A stretch of 64,000 nt of DNA. Origin: Alphaproteobacteria bacterium (GTDB taxonomy: Bacteria > Pseudomonadota > Alphaproteobacteria > TMED109). Shown in pieces: positions 15,313-25,454 of this stretch; positions within the stretch are counted from its first letter, which is position 1, and each line of letters opens with the position of its first letter. Position numbers and translations under genes: made by a program. The notes beneath the pieces are model-generated. The model ran no database searches, was not told the origin of the DNA, and worked only from the letters and a program-made list of their open reading frames with translations. The DNA is taken from positions 62,001 through 126,000 of the forward strand of contig JAURCJ010000002.1 of NCBI GenBank assembly GCA_030828505.1, read 5' to 3'.

Positions 15313-17277
15313 TTAAAATACTTCCCCAATATCAACTTTATTTTCCATAGCTATATTAATAAAAACTTGTTGATAAACTATATAATTTTCTAATACTCTT
15401 TGGACATAATTTCTAGTTTCAGTAAAGGGAATTAATTCTATCCAATTAATTCTATCAATAGATGTATCTCTAGGATCACCATATATTTTAATCCATTTGT
15501 TAACATTTGTAGGACCTGCATTATAACTTGCAATAGCCAATATTTTAGATCCGTTATAATATTTCAGTAAAGATTCTAAATATTTAGATCCAATATAAAC
15601 ATTATATTCTACATCATTACTTAGTTTATTTTTATCATACATAATTCCCAATTTTTTTGCCGTAATTTTAGCTGTACTAGGCATCACTTGAACTAAACCT
15701 AATGCTCCAGATCTACTTTTTGCATATGGATAAAATTCACTTTCTTGTTTAGCTATTGCAGCAATTAAAGGGTTATTTAAAATATTAGGATTTATGCTAT
15801 TTGGGTAAGGAAATAAATAGTTTTGAAAAGTTTTATCTATACGGATTGAATTTTTACAAGCTCTAATAAATAAATCAGTTCTTTTTTGATCTTTTAATTT
15901 ATTAAGAACTAGTAATACTTCATTTCTTGTTATTTTGCTTTCAAATAATCCATTTATAAACCTCAGACTATATTTTTTTTCATCGGCTAAGCTTAATAAG
16001 TTTAAAACATTTAATTTTTTTTGAAATTCACTATCAGCTTTTCCTTTTGCGCTATCATGATTAACTAAGTTTAACTTAACCTTTTTGTTAATCTTAGCAC
16101 TAGCTAAAAGGCCATAAAAAGTTGTATTATAATTACTAGCTCTTTCATAATATAAATTAGATTCCTCTAATTCATTTGTATTTTCTTTTGCCATTCCCAT
16201 CCAATAATTAGCTCTAGCAATAGAGATTGGCATTTTTACGATTTTTTCCATATTCATAAAATGTTTTATCGCTTTTTGGGGCTGACTTAAATATTCTAGC
16301 GAAATCCATCCTAGCAGCCATTCAGCATAAGCAATATTAGAAACTTTAGTTTGCTTATGATGGATCATTAAATCATATGCTTTTTTATATTCTTTTTTAT
16401 TAATTAAATCTCTTGTATGCCAATTTATTTCTTTCCACCACACATTTGGGTATTTAAGAGGTTTATTATCATTTTTTAAAAAACTTAATAATAGTTTATA
16501 AGATTCCATTTTTAACCCAGAAACTCTTCTCCATTTTATTCTTTCGTATACTAATCCTGATTCATTAATAAGTTCTTTTGGGATAATTTTTATGGCATAA
16601 TCTACACCATATTCTCTTCTTGAGAGTTTTATTTTTGCCTTAGCTAAAATTTGATTATCTTTATTGACTCTTTTTATTTGCCGGTATGCACTGTTCCATT
16701 TTTTTTTCCAAATTAAGTTATTTAATCTTTGCAGATTAATATCTTCATCAAATAAATTAGAATAGTTTTTATAAATAAATAATTCATCTTCTTTTTTGAA
16801 AACACCTGTTATCCAATTTTTAATTATAATTTTATCTTTATTTATTTTACTTTTTTCTATTAAGTGTCTTGCATATTTAATTTTACCTAAATTTGTAATA
16901 GGCTTTTTAATTTCAAAAATTTTATCATTATTATTGTCCCAACCTATTTCCTCTTCAAATTTTATAATTATTTTATTGATATCTGGCCAATTCTTATATT
17001 CTTCCAAAGTGCTTTTTAGAATATTTTTATCGATTTTATTATTTGATATTTTTAACCAGTTTGCTAGATCTTTTAAGTTTTTATCATTATTTTTTTCTAT
17101 TAAAACATCTACTTTACTAAACTGATTAGTTTCTATTAATTGTATAATTTGTAGAACTATTTCTTTACTATTATTATCATTTGCTAGTATTTGTTTAGTA
17201 TGAAGTACAAAACATAAAGAAAATATGGTACAAAATTGTATAATATATTTTATTAATATATTTGATGAAATGTACAT
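15313..17277 (-). CDS. slt: Soluble lytic murein transglycosylase (Slt70-like)
   Basis: 654 aa from the ATG at 17277 (a TTG at 17328 would spoil the signal peptide). Signal peptide about 1-32, then a long helical superhelix region with TPR-like pairs (about 50-480), then the SLT catalytic domain: IAAIAKQESEFYPYAKS with the catalytic Glu in KQES, GALGLVQVMPSTA, and AIASYNAGPTNVNKW. It cleaves peptidoglycan to 1,6-anhydro-muropeptides in the periplasm. Divergent from dapA with overlapping 5' regions (65 bp between start codons). Confidence 0.9.
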   Translation of the reverse strand: MYISSNILIKYIIQFCTIFSLCFVLHTKQILANDNNSKEIVLQIIQLIETNQFSKVDVLIEKNNDKNLKDLANWLKISNNKIDKNILKSTLEEYKNWPDINKIIIKFEEEIGWDNNNDKIFEIKKPITNLGKIKYARHLIEKSKINKDKIIIKNWITGVFKKEDELFIYKNYSNLFDEDINLQRLNNLIWKKKWNSAYRQIKRVNKDNQILAKAKIKLSRREYGVDYAIKIIPKELINESGLVYERIKWRRVSGLKMESYKLLLSFLKNDNKPLKYPNVWWKEINWHTRDLINKKEYKKAYDLMIHHKQTKVSNIAYAEWLLGWISLEYLSQPQKAIKHFMNMEKIVKMPISIARANYWMGMAKENTNELEESNLYYERASNYNTTFYGLLASAKINKKVKLNLVNHDSAKGKADSEFQKKLNVLNLLSLADEKKYSLRFINGLFESKITRNEVLLVLNKLKDQKRTDLFIRACKNSIRIDKTFQNYLFPYPNSINPNILNNPLIAAIAKQESEFYPYAKSRSGALGLVQVMPSTAKITAKKLGIMYDKNKLSNDVEYNVYIGSKYLESLLKYYNGSKILAIASYNAGPTNVNKWIKIYGDPRDTSIDRINWIELIPFTETRNYVQRVLENYIVYQQVFINIAMENKVDIGEVF

Positions 17278-17341
17278 AATATAATAAGTATAATTACTTT
17301 TTTTATTAATGGATATAAAAATTATCAAGGATATAAATTAT

Positions 17342-18238
17342 ATGAATAATAAATATAAAGGATCATTTGTTGCGCTTATAACCCCATTTGTTAATGGTGG
17401 AATCGATGAAATAGCATTTCAAAAGTTTGTTGAATGGCAAATTTCAGAAGGTACTAATGGTCTCGTTCCGTGTGGTACTACTGGTGAGTCACCGACATTG
17501 ACTCATTCTGAGCATGAGAGATTAATTGCTTTAACAGTTGAAGTATCAAATGGAAAGGTTCCTGTAATGGCAGGAACAGGCTCTAATTCTACAGAAGAAG
17601 CAATTAATTTAACAAAATACGCTAAAAAAGCAGGTGCAGACTCTGCTCTTATAGTTATGCCTTATTACAATAAACCAACTCAGGAAGGCATGTATGCTCA
17701 TTTTGAAGCTATTAATAATGCAGTAGATCTTCCGTTATTCATTTATAATATTCCTGGAAGGTCTGTAGTAGATATGTCTATTGATACCATGGTAGAACTA
17801 GCAAAGCTTCCTAATATTGTAGGTGTTAAAGATGCTAGTAATGACCCAATCAGGCCTACATTGTTAAGAAATGCATTAAGTAGCGCAAATTTTATTCAAT
17901 TTTCCGGCGAAGACCCTTCTCAGCTTCCCTTTATGGCCTCAGGTGGTGATGGCATTATATCAGTTACAGGAAATGTTGCTCCAAATCTTATGTCCGAATT
18001 TCATAAATTATGGAGTTCGGGACAATTAAATGAGGCAAGAATTCTTCAAGAAAAGTTAATGCCCTTACATATGTCTTTATTTTTAGAAACAAGTCCAGGT
18101 CCTGTAAAATTTGCTGCTTTTGAAAGAGGACTTAGTAGAGCAGAATTAAGGTTGCCTTTAGTTGAACCCACTAATATAACAAAACAAAGTGTTAGATCTG
18201 CTCTTAAGGAATTAAAACTTCATAAAATAGAAATTTAA
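17342..18238 (+). CDS. dapA: 4-hydroxy-tetrahydrodipicolinate synthase
   Basis: 298 aa from the ATG at 17342, which has AAGGA 10 nt upstream; an ATG at 17309 would give an atypical extension. Condenses pyruvate and aspartate semialdehyde for lysine and meso-diaminopimelate. Schiff-base K163 in VGVKDAS, Y135 in IYNIPGRS, GTTGESPTL for substrate binding, PYYNKPTQEG. Stop overlaps the smpB ATG by one base. Confidence 0.95.
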   Translation: MNNKYKGSFVALITPFVNGGIDEIAFQKFVEWQISEGTNGLVPCGTTGESPTLTHSEHERLIALTVEVSNGKVPVMAGTGSNSTEEAINLTKYAKKAGADSALIVMPYYNKPTQEGMYAHFEAINNAVDLPLFIYNIPGRSVVDMSIDTMVELAKLPNIVGVKDASNDPIRPTLLRNALSSANFIQFSGEDPSQLPFMASGGDGIISVTGNVAPNLMSEFHKLWSSGQLNEARILQEKLMPLHMSLFLETSPGPVKFAAFERGLSRAELRLPLVEPTNITKQSVRSALKELKLHKIEI

Positions 18239-18690
18239 TGGCTCCATTAATATTAAATAGACGCGCTAAAAGAGAATATGAAATAATTGAAACTTTTGAA
18301 GCAGGTATAATATTAACAGGCCCAGAAGTTAAATCTTTAAGATTAGGTAAAGCAAATATTGGGGATGCTTATGCTGACCCTAAAGACGGAGAAATGTGGT
18401 TAGTTAATTGCCATATATCGGAATACAACAATGCTCAAAAAGAATTCCATGATTCTCCAACAAGACCAAGAAAACTTTTATTACATAAAAAAGAAATTAG
18501 AAAATTACAAGGAAGTGTTCAAAAACAAGGATTAACTATTATAGTTTTAAAAATATATTTTAATATTAAAGGTATCGCTAAAATTTCTTTAGGTTTAGGT
18601 AAGGGTAAAAAAGATAGAGATAAAAGAGCAGATGAAAAGAGAAGAGATTGGCAAAGACAAAAACAAAGACTTTTAAGAGTTAAAAATTAA
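18238..18690 (+). CDS. smpB: SsrA (tmRNA)-binding protein
   Basis: 150 aa, standard length. Starts NRRAKREYEI with EAGIILTGPEVKSLR and a basic C-terminal tail, the SmpB oligonucleotide-binding barrel. Delivers tmRNA to stalled ribosomes. Coupled to dapA through TAATG, an arrangement common in alphaproteobacteria. The tmRNA gene itself is not in this window as far as I can see. Confidence 0.95.
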   Translation: MAPLILNRRAKREYEIIETFEAGIILTGPEVKSLRLGKANIGDAYADPKDGEMWLVNCHISEYNNAQKEFHDSPTRPRKLLLHKKEIRKLQGSVQKQGLTIIVLKIYFNIKGIAKISLGLGKGKKDRDKRADEKRRDWQRQKQRLLRVKN

Positions 18691-18727
18691 GTTAATCTAA
18701 TTAGGTAAGTATAAACGTAGAGTAGAT

Positions 18728-19282
18728 ATGATAAATTTTTTTAAATTCTCTTTTTTGGTTATAATGTCTTATTTTACTTTAAACACTATAACACACGCCA
18801 AAAATCTTGTATTAGAAGACACTACTTTCGAAGATATTAATGGCAATGCATTCAAGTTAAGTGAATTACCTGGTAAGGTTATTTTAATAGTAAATACTGC
18901 TAGTAACTGTGGCTTTACAAAACAGTATAGAGGTCTCCAAGAGTTAACAAATAAATTTTCTGAAGAAGACCTTTCAATTATAGCTATTCCTTCGAATGAC
19001 TTTGGAGGACAAGAACCTGGAAATAATGAAGATATTAAGGATTTTTGTGAAGGTATATATGGTGTTACATTTCCTATAATGAGTAAACAAAATATCATTG
19101 GGAAGAATAAGCACGCTTTTTATAAGTGGGTAGAAATCAATCATGGTGTTAAAAAATTACCCAGATGGAATTTTCATAAATATTTGCTCAATAGAAATGG
19201 AGAGCTGTTGCATTCAATATCAAGTAGAGTTTCCCCAAGTTCAGAAAAATTTATAAAGAAAATTTATACTAGTTTAAATTAG
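18728..19282 (+). CDS. Glutathione peroxidase family protein, exported
   Basis: 184 aa including a probable signal peptide (1-24, ending THA), so it acts in the periplasm or is membrane-anchored. Reduces hydroperoxides with a cysteine in place of selenocysteine: C61 in NTASNCGFTKQY, Q95 in FGGQEPG, and the Trp/Asn of PRWNFHKYL complete the catalytic tetrad. GVTFPIMSK is also typical. Its stop abuts the convergent uracil-DNA glycosylase gene with no gap. Confidence 0.9.
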   Translation: MINFFKFSFLVIMSYFTLNTITHAKNLVLEDTTFEDINGNAFKLSELPGKVILIVNTASNCGFTKQYRGLQELTNKFSEEDLSIIAIPSNDFGGQEPGNNEDIKDFCEGIYGVTFPIMSKQNIIGKNKHAFYKWVEINHGVKKLPRWNFHKYLLNRNGELLHSISSRVSPSSEKFIKKIYTSLN

Positions 19283-19909
19283 TCATATTCTTTTAGTTAT
19301 AGAACTAATAATTTCATTAAACATTTCTATAGTTAACCGATTTGTATTAATATTATATCTAGAGCAATGATAACTATTTAACATTATTATATTATTCTTA
19401 ATATTATGTATTTTTCCATGTTGAAATTTATTATTTGAAGCTTTTAAATCAAATACTTTTAATACTTCTTCGTGAGCTATTAAACCTAGTACTAAAATAA
19501 TTTCTAAATTTTTCATATTAAATATTTCAGATTTTAAAAATTTACGGCAATTATTTCTTTCTGAGGAATTTGGCTTATTTTCAGGAGGAACGCATCTTAC
19601 ACTATTAGTTATTCTTATATTTTTAAGATTAATATTATCATAATTAGTTTTTCCATAAGAACCTGAAGCTAAATTGTATTTGATTAAAGCAGGATATAAA
19701 GTGTTACCCGCATGATCTCCTGTAAAAGGCCTGCCAGTTTTGTTTGCTCCTTGTAAACCAGGTGCTAATCCTACAATTAAAATTTTTGAGTCTATTTCAC
19801 CGAAAGACTCAACGGGCGAATTATGCCAAGTAGGGTAAAGTTTTCTATATTTATTTCTATAATTCTTTAATCTATTACATAGTCTGCAGTTTTTATTTGG
19901 GATTATCAT
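19283..19909 (-). CDS. Uracil-DNA glycosylase family 5 (UDGb), iron-sulfur type
   Basis: 208 aa. Motif A is GLAPGLQGANKTGRPFTGD; motif B is SYHCSRYNINTNRLT. The absence of the polar catalytic residue of other UDG families is a known trait of UDGb. Four cysteines likely hold a 4Fe-4S cluster: C8, C11, C106 and C121. Excises uracil, and often hypoxanthine, from DNA. The 74 bp to divergent folK should hold both promoters. Confidence 0.85.
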   Translation of the reverse strand: MIIPNKNCRLCNRLKNYRNKYRKLYPTWHNSPVESFGEIDSKILIVGLAPGLQGANKTGRPFTGDHAGNTLYPALIKYNLASGSYGKTNYDNINLKNIRITNSVRCVPPENKPNSSERNNCRKFLKSEIFNMKNLEIILVLGLIAHEEVLKVFDLKASNNKFQHGKIHNIKNNIIMLNSYHCSRYNINTNRLTIEMFNEIISSITKRI

Positions 19910-19983
19910 GGCTCAACTTTTTTTGTTATTATATTATTATAATAAAAAATTTTTTTTATTATAATTAAAGAATATAAATAAAT

Positions 19984-20493
19984 ATGTCTAAAAATAATAA
20001 TGTTTTTATATCTATAGGCTCTAATTTAAGAGGTCATATGAATAATCCTAAAAATATTATGGATTTAGTATTCCATAATTTATCTATTCATGGGTTAAGA
20101 GTGAGGAAAGCATCTAAAATATATATAAGTAAACCTTCACCATCAGGTTTTGGGCCGTTATTTTACAATAGAGTGGTTTTAATTAAGACAAGTCTAAATG
20201 CAATAGATATCTTAAAAAGACTTAAAAATATTGAGCGAATATATAGTAAAAGGTCTACTCAAAGAAATGCACCAAGAGTTCTTGATTTAGATATATTAGA
20301 TTATAATGGTGAAATAATCAATAAACTAAACTATCTTCAAATTCCTCATCCTAAAATGTATAAAAGAGATTTCATTTTAAAACCATTACACGAGCTATCT
20401 CCATACTGGATAGACCCTTTAAAAGGAAAAAATATAAAAAGTTTACTATTTAATTGTAAAAGATCTAATATTTCTATTGCTAAAGCTATATAA
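19984..20493 (+). CDS. folK: 2-amino-4-hydroxy-6-hydroxymethyldihydropteridine diphosphokinase
   Basis: 169 aa. HPPK transfers pyrophosphate from ATP to the pterin in folate synthesis. Conserved blocks: FISIGSNLRG, RNAPRVLDLDILDYN (the two Mg-binding Asp residues) and IPHPKMYKRDFILKPL. Alone here; folP and folB are not adjacent. Confidence 0.93.
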   Translation: MSKNNNVFISIGSNLRGHMNNPKNIMDLVFHNLSIHGLRVRKASKIYISKPSPSGFGPLFYNRVVLIKTSLNAIDILKRLKNIERIYSKRSTQRNAPRVLDLDILDYNGEIINKLNYLQIPHPKMYKRDFILKPLHELSPYWIDPLKGKNIKSLLFNCKRSNISIAKAI

Positions 20494-20503
20494 TAAGTGC
20501 TAT

Positions 20504-20531
20504 TTGAGTTATACATATTTTATTATATTAT
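20504..20531 (+). promoter_or_regulatory. Probable promoter of the rpoZ-relA-pyrE operon
   Basis: TTGAGT (20504-20509), a 16-nt spacer, then TATTAT (20526-20531), about 30 bp before the rpoZ ATG. Fits sigma70 consensus in an AT-rich background where chance matches are frequent. Confidence 0.4.
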
Positions 20532-20561
20532 AAAAATAAAACTAATTTATAAGGGTTAAAA

Positions 20562-20927
20562 ATGGCTAGAGTAACTGTAGAGGATTGTATTTTAAAGGTA
20601 GATAATAGATTTGATTTAATAGTTTTAGCAGCTCATAGAGGTAGAGAAATTACTTCTGGGTCTGAACTAACATTACCAAGAGATAATGATAAAAACCCTG
20701 TTGTATCTCTGAGGGAAATAGCAGAAGAAACTATTGAGGTAAAAGACCTAAAAGAAAGTATGGTAGCTTCATTACAAACTCAATTATTAGATGATGACCA
20801 TTCAAATAATGAAGATGAGGATTCTGAGGATAATAATGATTCTGATAGTGAAGAAAAAGTTGCTGAGGCAGTAAACCCTCTAGGAAAATTTGGTATTCAG
20901 GTGCAAGATAGGTATGAAGATATATAA
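20562..20927 (+). CDS. rpoZ: RNA polymerase omega subunit
   Basis: 121 aa. [30 protein letters not shown] is the omega core up to residue 30, followed by [17 protein letters not shown]-terminal acidic tract ([19 protein letters not shown], about 80-98) precedes a conserved short tail. Omega aids beta' folding and carries a ppGpp site in proteobacteria. Placed before relA/spoT, as usual in this class. Confidence 0.95.
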   Translation: MARVTVEDCILKVDNRFDLIVLAAHRGREITSGSELTLPRDNDKNPVVSLREIAEETIEVKDLKESMVASLQTQLLDDDHSNNEDEDSEDNNDSDSEEKVAEAVNPLGKFGIQVQDRYEDI

Positions 20928-20946
20928 GTAAATATATGGCTTTATT

Positions 20947-23112
20947 ATGGAGTTAAATAAACTCGATACAAAATCAAAAAATAATATAAATCTTAATTAT
21001 TATAAGGATATAATTAATAAAGTTAGTAATTATGATTCAAATTTAAAAAAAAATGTCCTGATTCAAGCTGTTAACTTTTCTAGAGAAAGACATGGTGAAC
21101 AAAAAAGAGATTCAGGAGACCCTTATTTTTTTCACCCTTTAGCGGTAGCAGATATTTTAGCAGATTATAAATTAGATTGGGTAAGTATAATTACTGCTTT
21201 ATTACATGATACCGTTGAAGATGGTGTTGCCACTAGGGCAGAAATAAGAAAGCTATTTGGAGCGGAAATAGCTAGACTAGTAGATGGTGTTACAAAATTA
21301 TCTAAAATAGAAGCTCCTCAAATAAAATTGAGAGAAGCAGAAAATTTTAGAAAATTATTATTAGCTATGTCAAAAGATATTAGGGTTTTATTAGTAAAGT
21401 TAGCTGACCGTCTACATAATATGAGGACTTTACAATATATAGAATCTTCTGAAAGAAGAATGAGAATTTCAAAAGAAACATTAGACGTATACGCACCTTT
21501 AGCGGCCAGAATAGGAATGCAAAATATGCGTGAGGAGTTGGAAGATATTGCATTTGCAGAGTTAAATACTTCTATTAGAAAGTCATTAAATAAACGTATA
21601 CTTTTTCTAAGAAACCAAGATGATCAGCTCGTAAAAAAAATAATTAAAGAAATTAAACATAAGTTTAAATTAAATAATAAAATCATTCAAATACAAGGTA
21701 GAGAAAAAAGTATATATTCTATATGGAAAAAAATGCAAAAATCTTCTATCCCATTTGAAAATATATCAGATATTTATGCTTTTAGAATTATATGTAATAA
21801 TATAAATGATTGTTATTCGGCCTTAGGAATTATTCATAATATTTGGCCGATGATACCTGGAAGATTTAAAGATTATATTTCTACTCCTAAGTCAAATGGT
21901 TATTCATCAATACATACAAACGTTATAGGTCCACTTGGAAGACCTATTGAAATACAAATTAGAACTGAAAAAATGCATGAATTAAACGAATATGGTGTTG
22001 CAGCTCATTGGTATTATAAAGAAAAGAATAGTTCTCCTATAAAGTTGAATAAAGTTAGTTTAAATTTATTTAAGGAGTTTTCTGAAATAATTGGCAATTC
22101 CTCAAGAGCGGATGATATATTATCGCATTCAAAAATGGAGATGTATTCTGATCAAGTATTTTGCTTTACGCCTAAGGGTGAGGTTATAACTATGCCAAAA
22201 AGTGCAACTGCTATTGATTTTGCATTTTCAGTCCATTCTAAATTAGGAGAAACATGTGTAGGGTGTAAAATTAATGGCCGTGCTGCTCCGTTACAAACAA
22301 TATTATCGAATGGTGATCAAGTTGAAATATTAAGGTCCAAGAGTCAAAGCCCTCAGCCTAGTTGGCTTAATTATACAGTAACTGGTAAGGCTAGATCGTA
22401 TATTAATAAATTTATCAGGAAAAATGATAGAAATGAGTTTATAAAATTAGGTAGATCTATTTTAGAAAATAATTTTATATTACAAAATAAACAATTTCAT
22501 GATAAGTTGATAGATCCTATTCTAAAACAATTAGACCATAAAAGTAGAAGGTCTTTGTATTTTGCCTTAGGAAAAAGTGAAATAAATAGTGAAGATGTAT
22601 TAAATATTCTTTTACCTAAAAAAAATAAAGTAATGGCTATGAATAATAAAAATGATCGAGGTATATCGATCAAAGGTTTAAAACCTGGTGTAGCTTTACA
22701 TATGGCTGAATGCTGTCATCCTTTATTTGGAGAGAGAATCGTTGGTTTAATGACGGAGGGAAAAGGTATTACAGTACATACATTGGATTGTGTAATTTTA
22801 GAGAGATACACTGACAATCCAGAGTTATGGGTAGATATTACATGGAATAATAAGAATGCAGAAAATAATATAGGAAGAATAAATGTAACTATTACGAATA
22901 AAAGTGGTAGCTTAAATACTTTAACTCAAGTAATAGCTGATTTTGGAGGCAATATTACTAACTTTCTAATTAATAAAAGGTCAGATGATTTTTTTCAATT
23001 GATGATAGATATAGAAGTAAATGATGCAAAACACTTAAATGAGATAATTACAGGACTTAGAACTAATTTAACTGTGTATGAAGTTAATAGGGCAAAAGAA
23101 AATCATAATTAA
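20947..23112 (+). CDS. relA/spoT: Bifunctional (p)ppGpp synthetase/hydrolase
   Basis: 721 aa, full length for Rel/SpoT. HD hydrolase domain with ALLHDTVED (H87-D88), so degradation is expected to be active. Synthetase domain with KDYISTPKSNGYSSIHT and EIQIRTEKMHELNEYGVAAHW. TGS domain at about 400-465 (FCFTPKGEVITMPKSATAID), helical region, and C-terminal ACT domain (about 640-715). Probably the only long alarmone enzyme in such a streamlined genome. Confidence 0.95.
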   Translation: MELNKLDTKSKNNINLNYYKDIINKVSNYDSNLKKNVLIQAVNFSRERHGEQKRDSGDPYFFHPLAVADILADYKLDWVSIITALLHDTVEDGVATRAEIRKLFGAEIARLVDGVTKLSKIEAPQIKLREAENFRKLLLAMSKDIRVLLVKLADRLHNMRTLQYIESSERRMRISKETLDVYAPLAARIGMQNMREELEDIAFAELNTSIRKSLNKRILFLRNQDDQLVKKIIKEIKHKFKLNNKIIQIQGREKSIYSIWKKMQKSSIPFENISDIYAFRIICNNINDCYSALGIIHNIWPMIPGRFKDYISTPKSNGYSSIHTNVIGPLGRPIEIQIRTEKMHELNEYGVAAHWYYKEKNSSPIKLNKVSLNLFKEFSEIIGNSSRADDILSHSKMEMYSDQVFCFTPKGEVITMPKSATAIDFAFSVHSKLGETCVGCKINGRAAPLQTILSNGDQVEILRSKSQSPQPSWLNYTVTGKARSYINKFIRKNDRNEFIKLGRSILENNFILQNKQFHDKLIDPILKQLDHKSRRSLYFALGKSEINSEDVLNILLPKKNKVMAMNNKNDRGISIKGLKPGVALHMAECCHPLFGERIVGLMTEGKGITVHTLDCVILERYTDNPELWVDITWNNKNAENNIGRINVTITNKSGSLNTLTQVIADFGGNITNFLINKRSDDFFQLMIDIEVNDAKHLNEIITGLRTNLTVYEVNRAKENHN

Positions 23113-23125
23113 TAAGGAATGCATA

Positions 23126-23722
23126 ATGTTTGTAATGAATGAAAATGAAGTTTTAAAAATATATAAATCAATAGGAGCATTGTTAGAAGGTCATTTTATA
23201 CTTTCTTCAGGTTTACGAAGCAGAATGTATTTGCAATCTGCTTTGGTTTTTTCAAACTCTAAAATTGCTGAGACTTTATGCAAAAGCCTGGCTCATAAAA
23301 TTAAAAAATCAGTAGATGTGAATTCAATTGATTTAATTGTATCTCCAGCTATGGGGGGAGTAATTGTGGGATATGAATTATCTAGGCATCTTGATAAAAC
23401 AAATATATTTGTAGAACGAGTAGACGGAGTTTTTTCTGTTAGAAGAGGATTTAGTATTAGGGAAGGTAGTAAAATTTTAGTAGTAGAAGATATAGTAACT
23501 ACAGGAAAGTCTTCTTTAGAATGTTTTAAATGTATAAATGACCATGGCGGCGAAGTAATAGCTGAAGCAGCATTAATAAATAGGGGGGGGAATACGGTAG
23601 ATCTTGGAGTGCCGCTAATAACCCTAGCAAATCTTGATATTCCTAATTATGAATTAAATAATTTACCAGAAGATTTAAAAAAAATACCTGCAGTAAAGCC
23701 TGGAAGTAGGCCTGGCAAGTAA
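23126..23722 (+). CDS. pyrE: Orotate phosphoribosyltransferase
   Basis: 198 aa from the ATG at 23126 (AAGGA 8 nt upstream, just after the relA stop); a start at 23078 would overlap relA by 35 bp. Converts orotate and PRPP to OMP. The PRPP loop is KILVVEDIVTTGKSSLE; SPAMGGVIVGYELSR and RVDGVFSVRRGF are conserved. An 8-G run at 23583-23590 encodes Arg-Gly-Gly. Last base overlaps the next gene (TAATG). Confidence 0.93.
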   Translation: MFVMNENEVLKIYKSIGALLEGHFILSSGLRSRMYLQSALVFSNSKIAETLCKSLAHKIKKSVDVNSIDLIVSPAMGGVIVGYELSRHLDKTNIFVERVDGVFSVRRGFSIREGSKILVVEDIVTTGKSSLECFKCINDHGGEVIAEAALINRGGNTVDLGVPLITLANLDIPNYELNNLPEDLKKIPAVKPGSRPGK

Positions 23723-24315
23723 TGCTTTTTAGACAAAGAAAAAAAATTAGTTTCATTAACAAAATTTTAAGTTATTTTTGGCCGAAAAATGGATGGGGTC
23801 GATTATTTAAATATGCTACTTTGAGAATAAAAAGGCTTCCTGGTTCTCCCCATAACATAGCTTTAGGTTTTACATTTGGAGTTGTTGCAGCTATGACGCC
23901 TTTATTTGGGCTTCATTTTATCATAGGTATTTTTTTAGCATGGATATTCGGTGCCAGTGTAATTGCTTCTATTATTGGGAATTTTGTTGGTAATCCATGG
24001 ACTTTTCCATTTATATGTTTTTTTAATCTAAAAATAGGAAGTTATTTTTATACTTCTAATTACCTAACTGATATAAATATGAAATTAATTTCTAACGAGT
24101 TATATTTATTATGGAATGCATTTTATTCATTTTTTATACAATTTAATATTGAAGGAGTTAACTTATATTTGTCTGAATTAAAATTAATACCTCCTATGTT
24201 TATCGGATCAATTTTTACTATTTTAATTATTAGTGGGCCTTGCTATTTCTTATCTAAATTTATTATTAAAAATTATAAAAATAATAAACTTAAACTTCTA
24301 AAAAAGAAATTATAG
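23722..24315 (+). CDS. DUF2062 family membrane protein
   Basis: 197 aa. Basic N-terminus followed by SPHNIALGFTFGVVAAMTPLFGLH and IGNFVGNPWTFPF, diagnostic for DUF2062. About three to four membrane helices (around 50-75, 78-105, 130-150 and 160-182). Function unknown; its place between pyrE and pdxJ is conserved in alphaproteobacteria. Starts in a TAATG overlap with pyrE. Confidence 0.85.
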   Translation: MLFRQRKKISFINKILSYFWPKNGWGRLFKYATLRIKRLPGSPHNIALGFTFGVVAAMTPLFGLHFIIGIFLAWIFGASVIASIIGNFVGNPWTFPFICFFNLKIGSYFYTSNYLTDINMKLISNELYLLWNAFYSFFIQFNIEGVNLYLSELKLIPPMFIGSIFTILIISGPCYFLSKFIIKNYKNNKLKLLKKKL

Positions 24316-24322
24316 GTATTTT

Positions 24323-25045
24323 ATGAGATTAGGAATTAATATAGATCATGTTGCTACAATTAGAAATGCTAGAGGTAGTATTCACCCTGATCCATTAAGA
24401 GCAGCAAAAATAGCTGAGAAAGCTGGAGCAGATGGTATAACTGCGCATCTGAGGGAAGATAGAAGACATATATCAGATCAAGATATTAAAGCATTGAAAG
24501 ATAATATTACTGTACCACTTAATTTAGAGATGGCTGCTACTGAAGAAATGTTAGATATAGCTCTAGATGCCAGACCAGAAAGAGTGTGTATAGTTCCTGA
24601 GAAAAGATTAGAAGTCACAACTGAGGGGGGGCTAGAATTATCAAATATAAGTGATAATAAAAAATTAATTATATATGACATTATAAATCAATGTTTTAAA
24701 TCTAATATTGATGTATCTTTATTTATAGATCCAGATATAAAACAAATCGAGGCAGCAATTAATCTAGGGGTAAAGATAATAGAGTTACACACTGGTGAAT
24801 ATTGTAATTCTCATGACAAGCAAAAAGAATTAAATAGGATTCAATATGCTACAATGTTTGCAGTTAAGAATAATATAGAAGTACATGCAGGTCATGGTCT
24901 TGATTTTGATAATGTCATAGAAATCGCAAAAATAAGGGAAATAAAAGAATTAAATATAGGACATTTTTTAATAGGAGAGTCTATATTTATGGGATTAGAA
25001 AGTGTAATTAAAAAAATGCGAAATATAATAGATACTTACAGATGA
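24323..25045 (+). CDS. pdxJ: Pyridoxine 5'-phosphate synthase
   Basis: 240 aa. TIM barrel that joins 3-amino-2-oxopropyl phosphate and deoxyxylulose phosphate to form PNP. Starts MRLGINIDHVATIRNARG with GSIHPDPLRAA, then GADGITAHLREDRRHI, and GHGLDFDNV near the end. Contains a 7-G run at about 24625-24631. Overlaps acpS by 4 bp (ATGA). Confidence 0.96.
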   Translation: MRLGINIDHVATIRNARGSIHPDPLRAAKIAEKAGADGITAHLREDRRHISDQDIKALKDNITVPLNLEMAATEEMLDIALDARPERVCIVPEKRLEVTTEGGLELSNISDNKKLIIYDIINQCFKSNIDVSLFIDPDIKQIEAAINLGVKIIELHTGEYCNSHDKQKELNRIQYATMFAVKNNIEVHAGHGLDFDNVIEIAKIREIKELNIGHFLIGESIFMGLESVIKKMRNIIDTYR

Positions 25046-25431
25046 TATTTGGTATTGGACAAGATATTTGTGATTCTAACAGAATAGAAGCAACGCTTAA
25101 TAGATTTGGTGATAGATTTAAAAATAGAATCTATACACATATGGAAGTGCAAAAGTGTGACTCTAGGAAAAATTCTGCTGATTCATATGCTAGAAGATTT
25201 GCAGCAAAAGAAGCTTGTTCTAAAGCATTGGGAACAGGTTTTAGAAAAGGAGTTTTCTATAAAGATATTGAGGTAGTTAATCTTAAATCAGGCAAGCCTA
25301 CTATAGTACTAAGGGGGGGAGCATTGGAACAATTTAGATTAGTTACTAAAAATGATCAATCAGCGAAAATAGAAGTAAGTTTAACAGATGATTTTAAACT
25401 TGCTATGGCTATAGTTATTATTTCTAATTAA
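25042..25431 (+). CDS. acpS: Holo-[acyl-carrier-protein] synthase
   Basis: 129 aa. Transfers 4'-phosphopantetheine from CoA to ACP. Mg-binding D8 in IGQDICDSNRIE and E57 in RRFAAKEACSKAL are intact. Contains a 7-G run at about 25313-25319. Coupled to pdxJ and followed by lepB 23 bp later, the typical order. Confidence 0.95.
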   Translation: MIFGIGQDICDSNRIEATLNRFGDRFKNRIYTHMEVQKCDSRKNSADSYARRFAAKEACSKALGTGFRKGVFYKDIEVVNLKSGKPTIVLRGGALEQFRLVTKNDQSAKIEVSLTDDFKLAMAIVIISN

Positions 25432-25454
25432 TTAATTAATGGAGTTTATTTAGT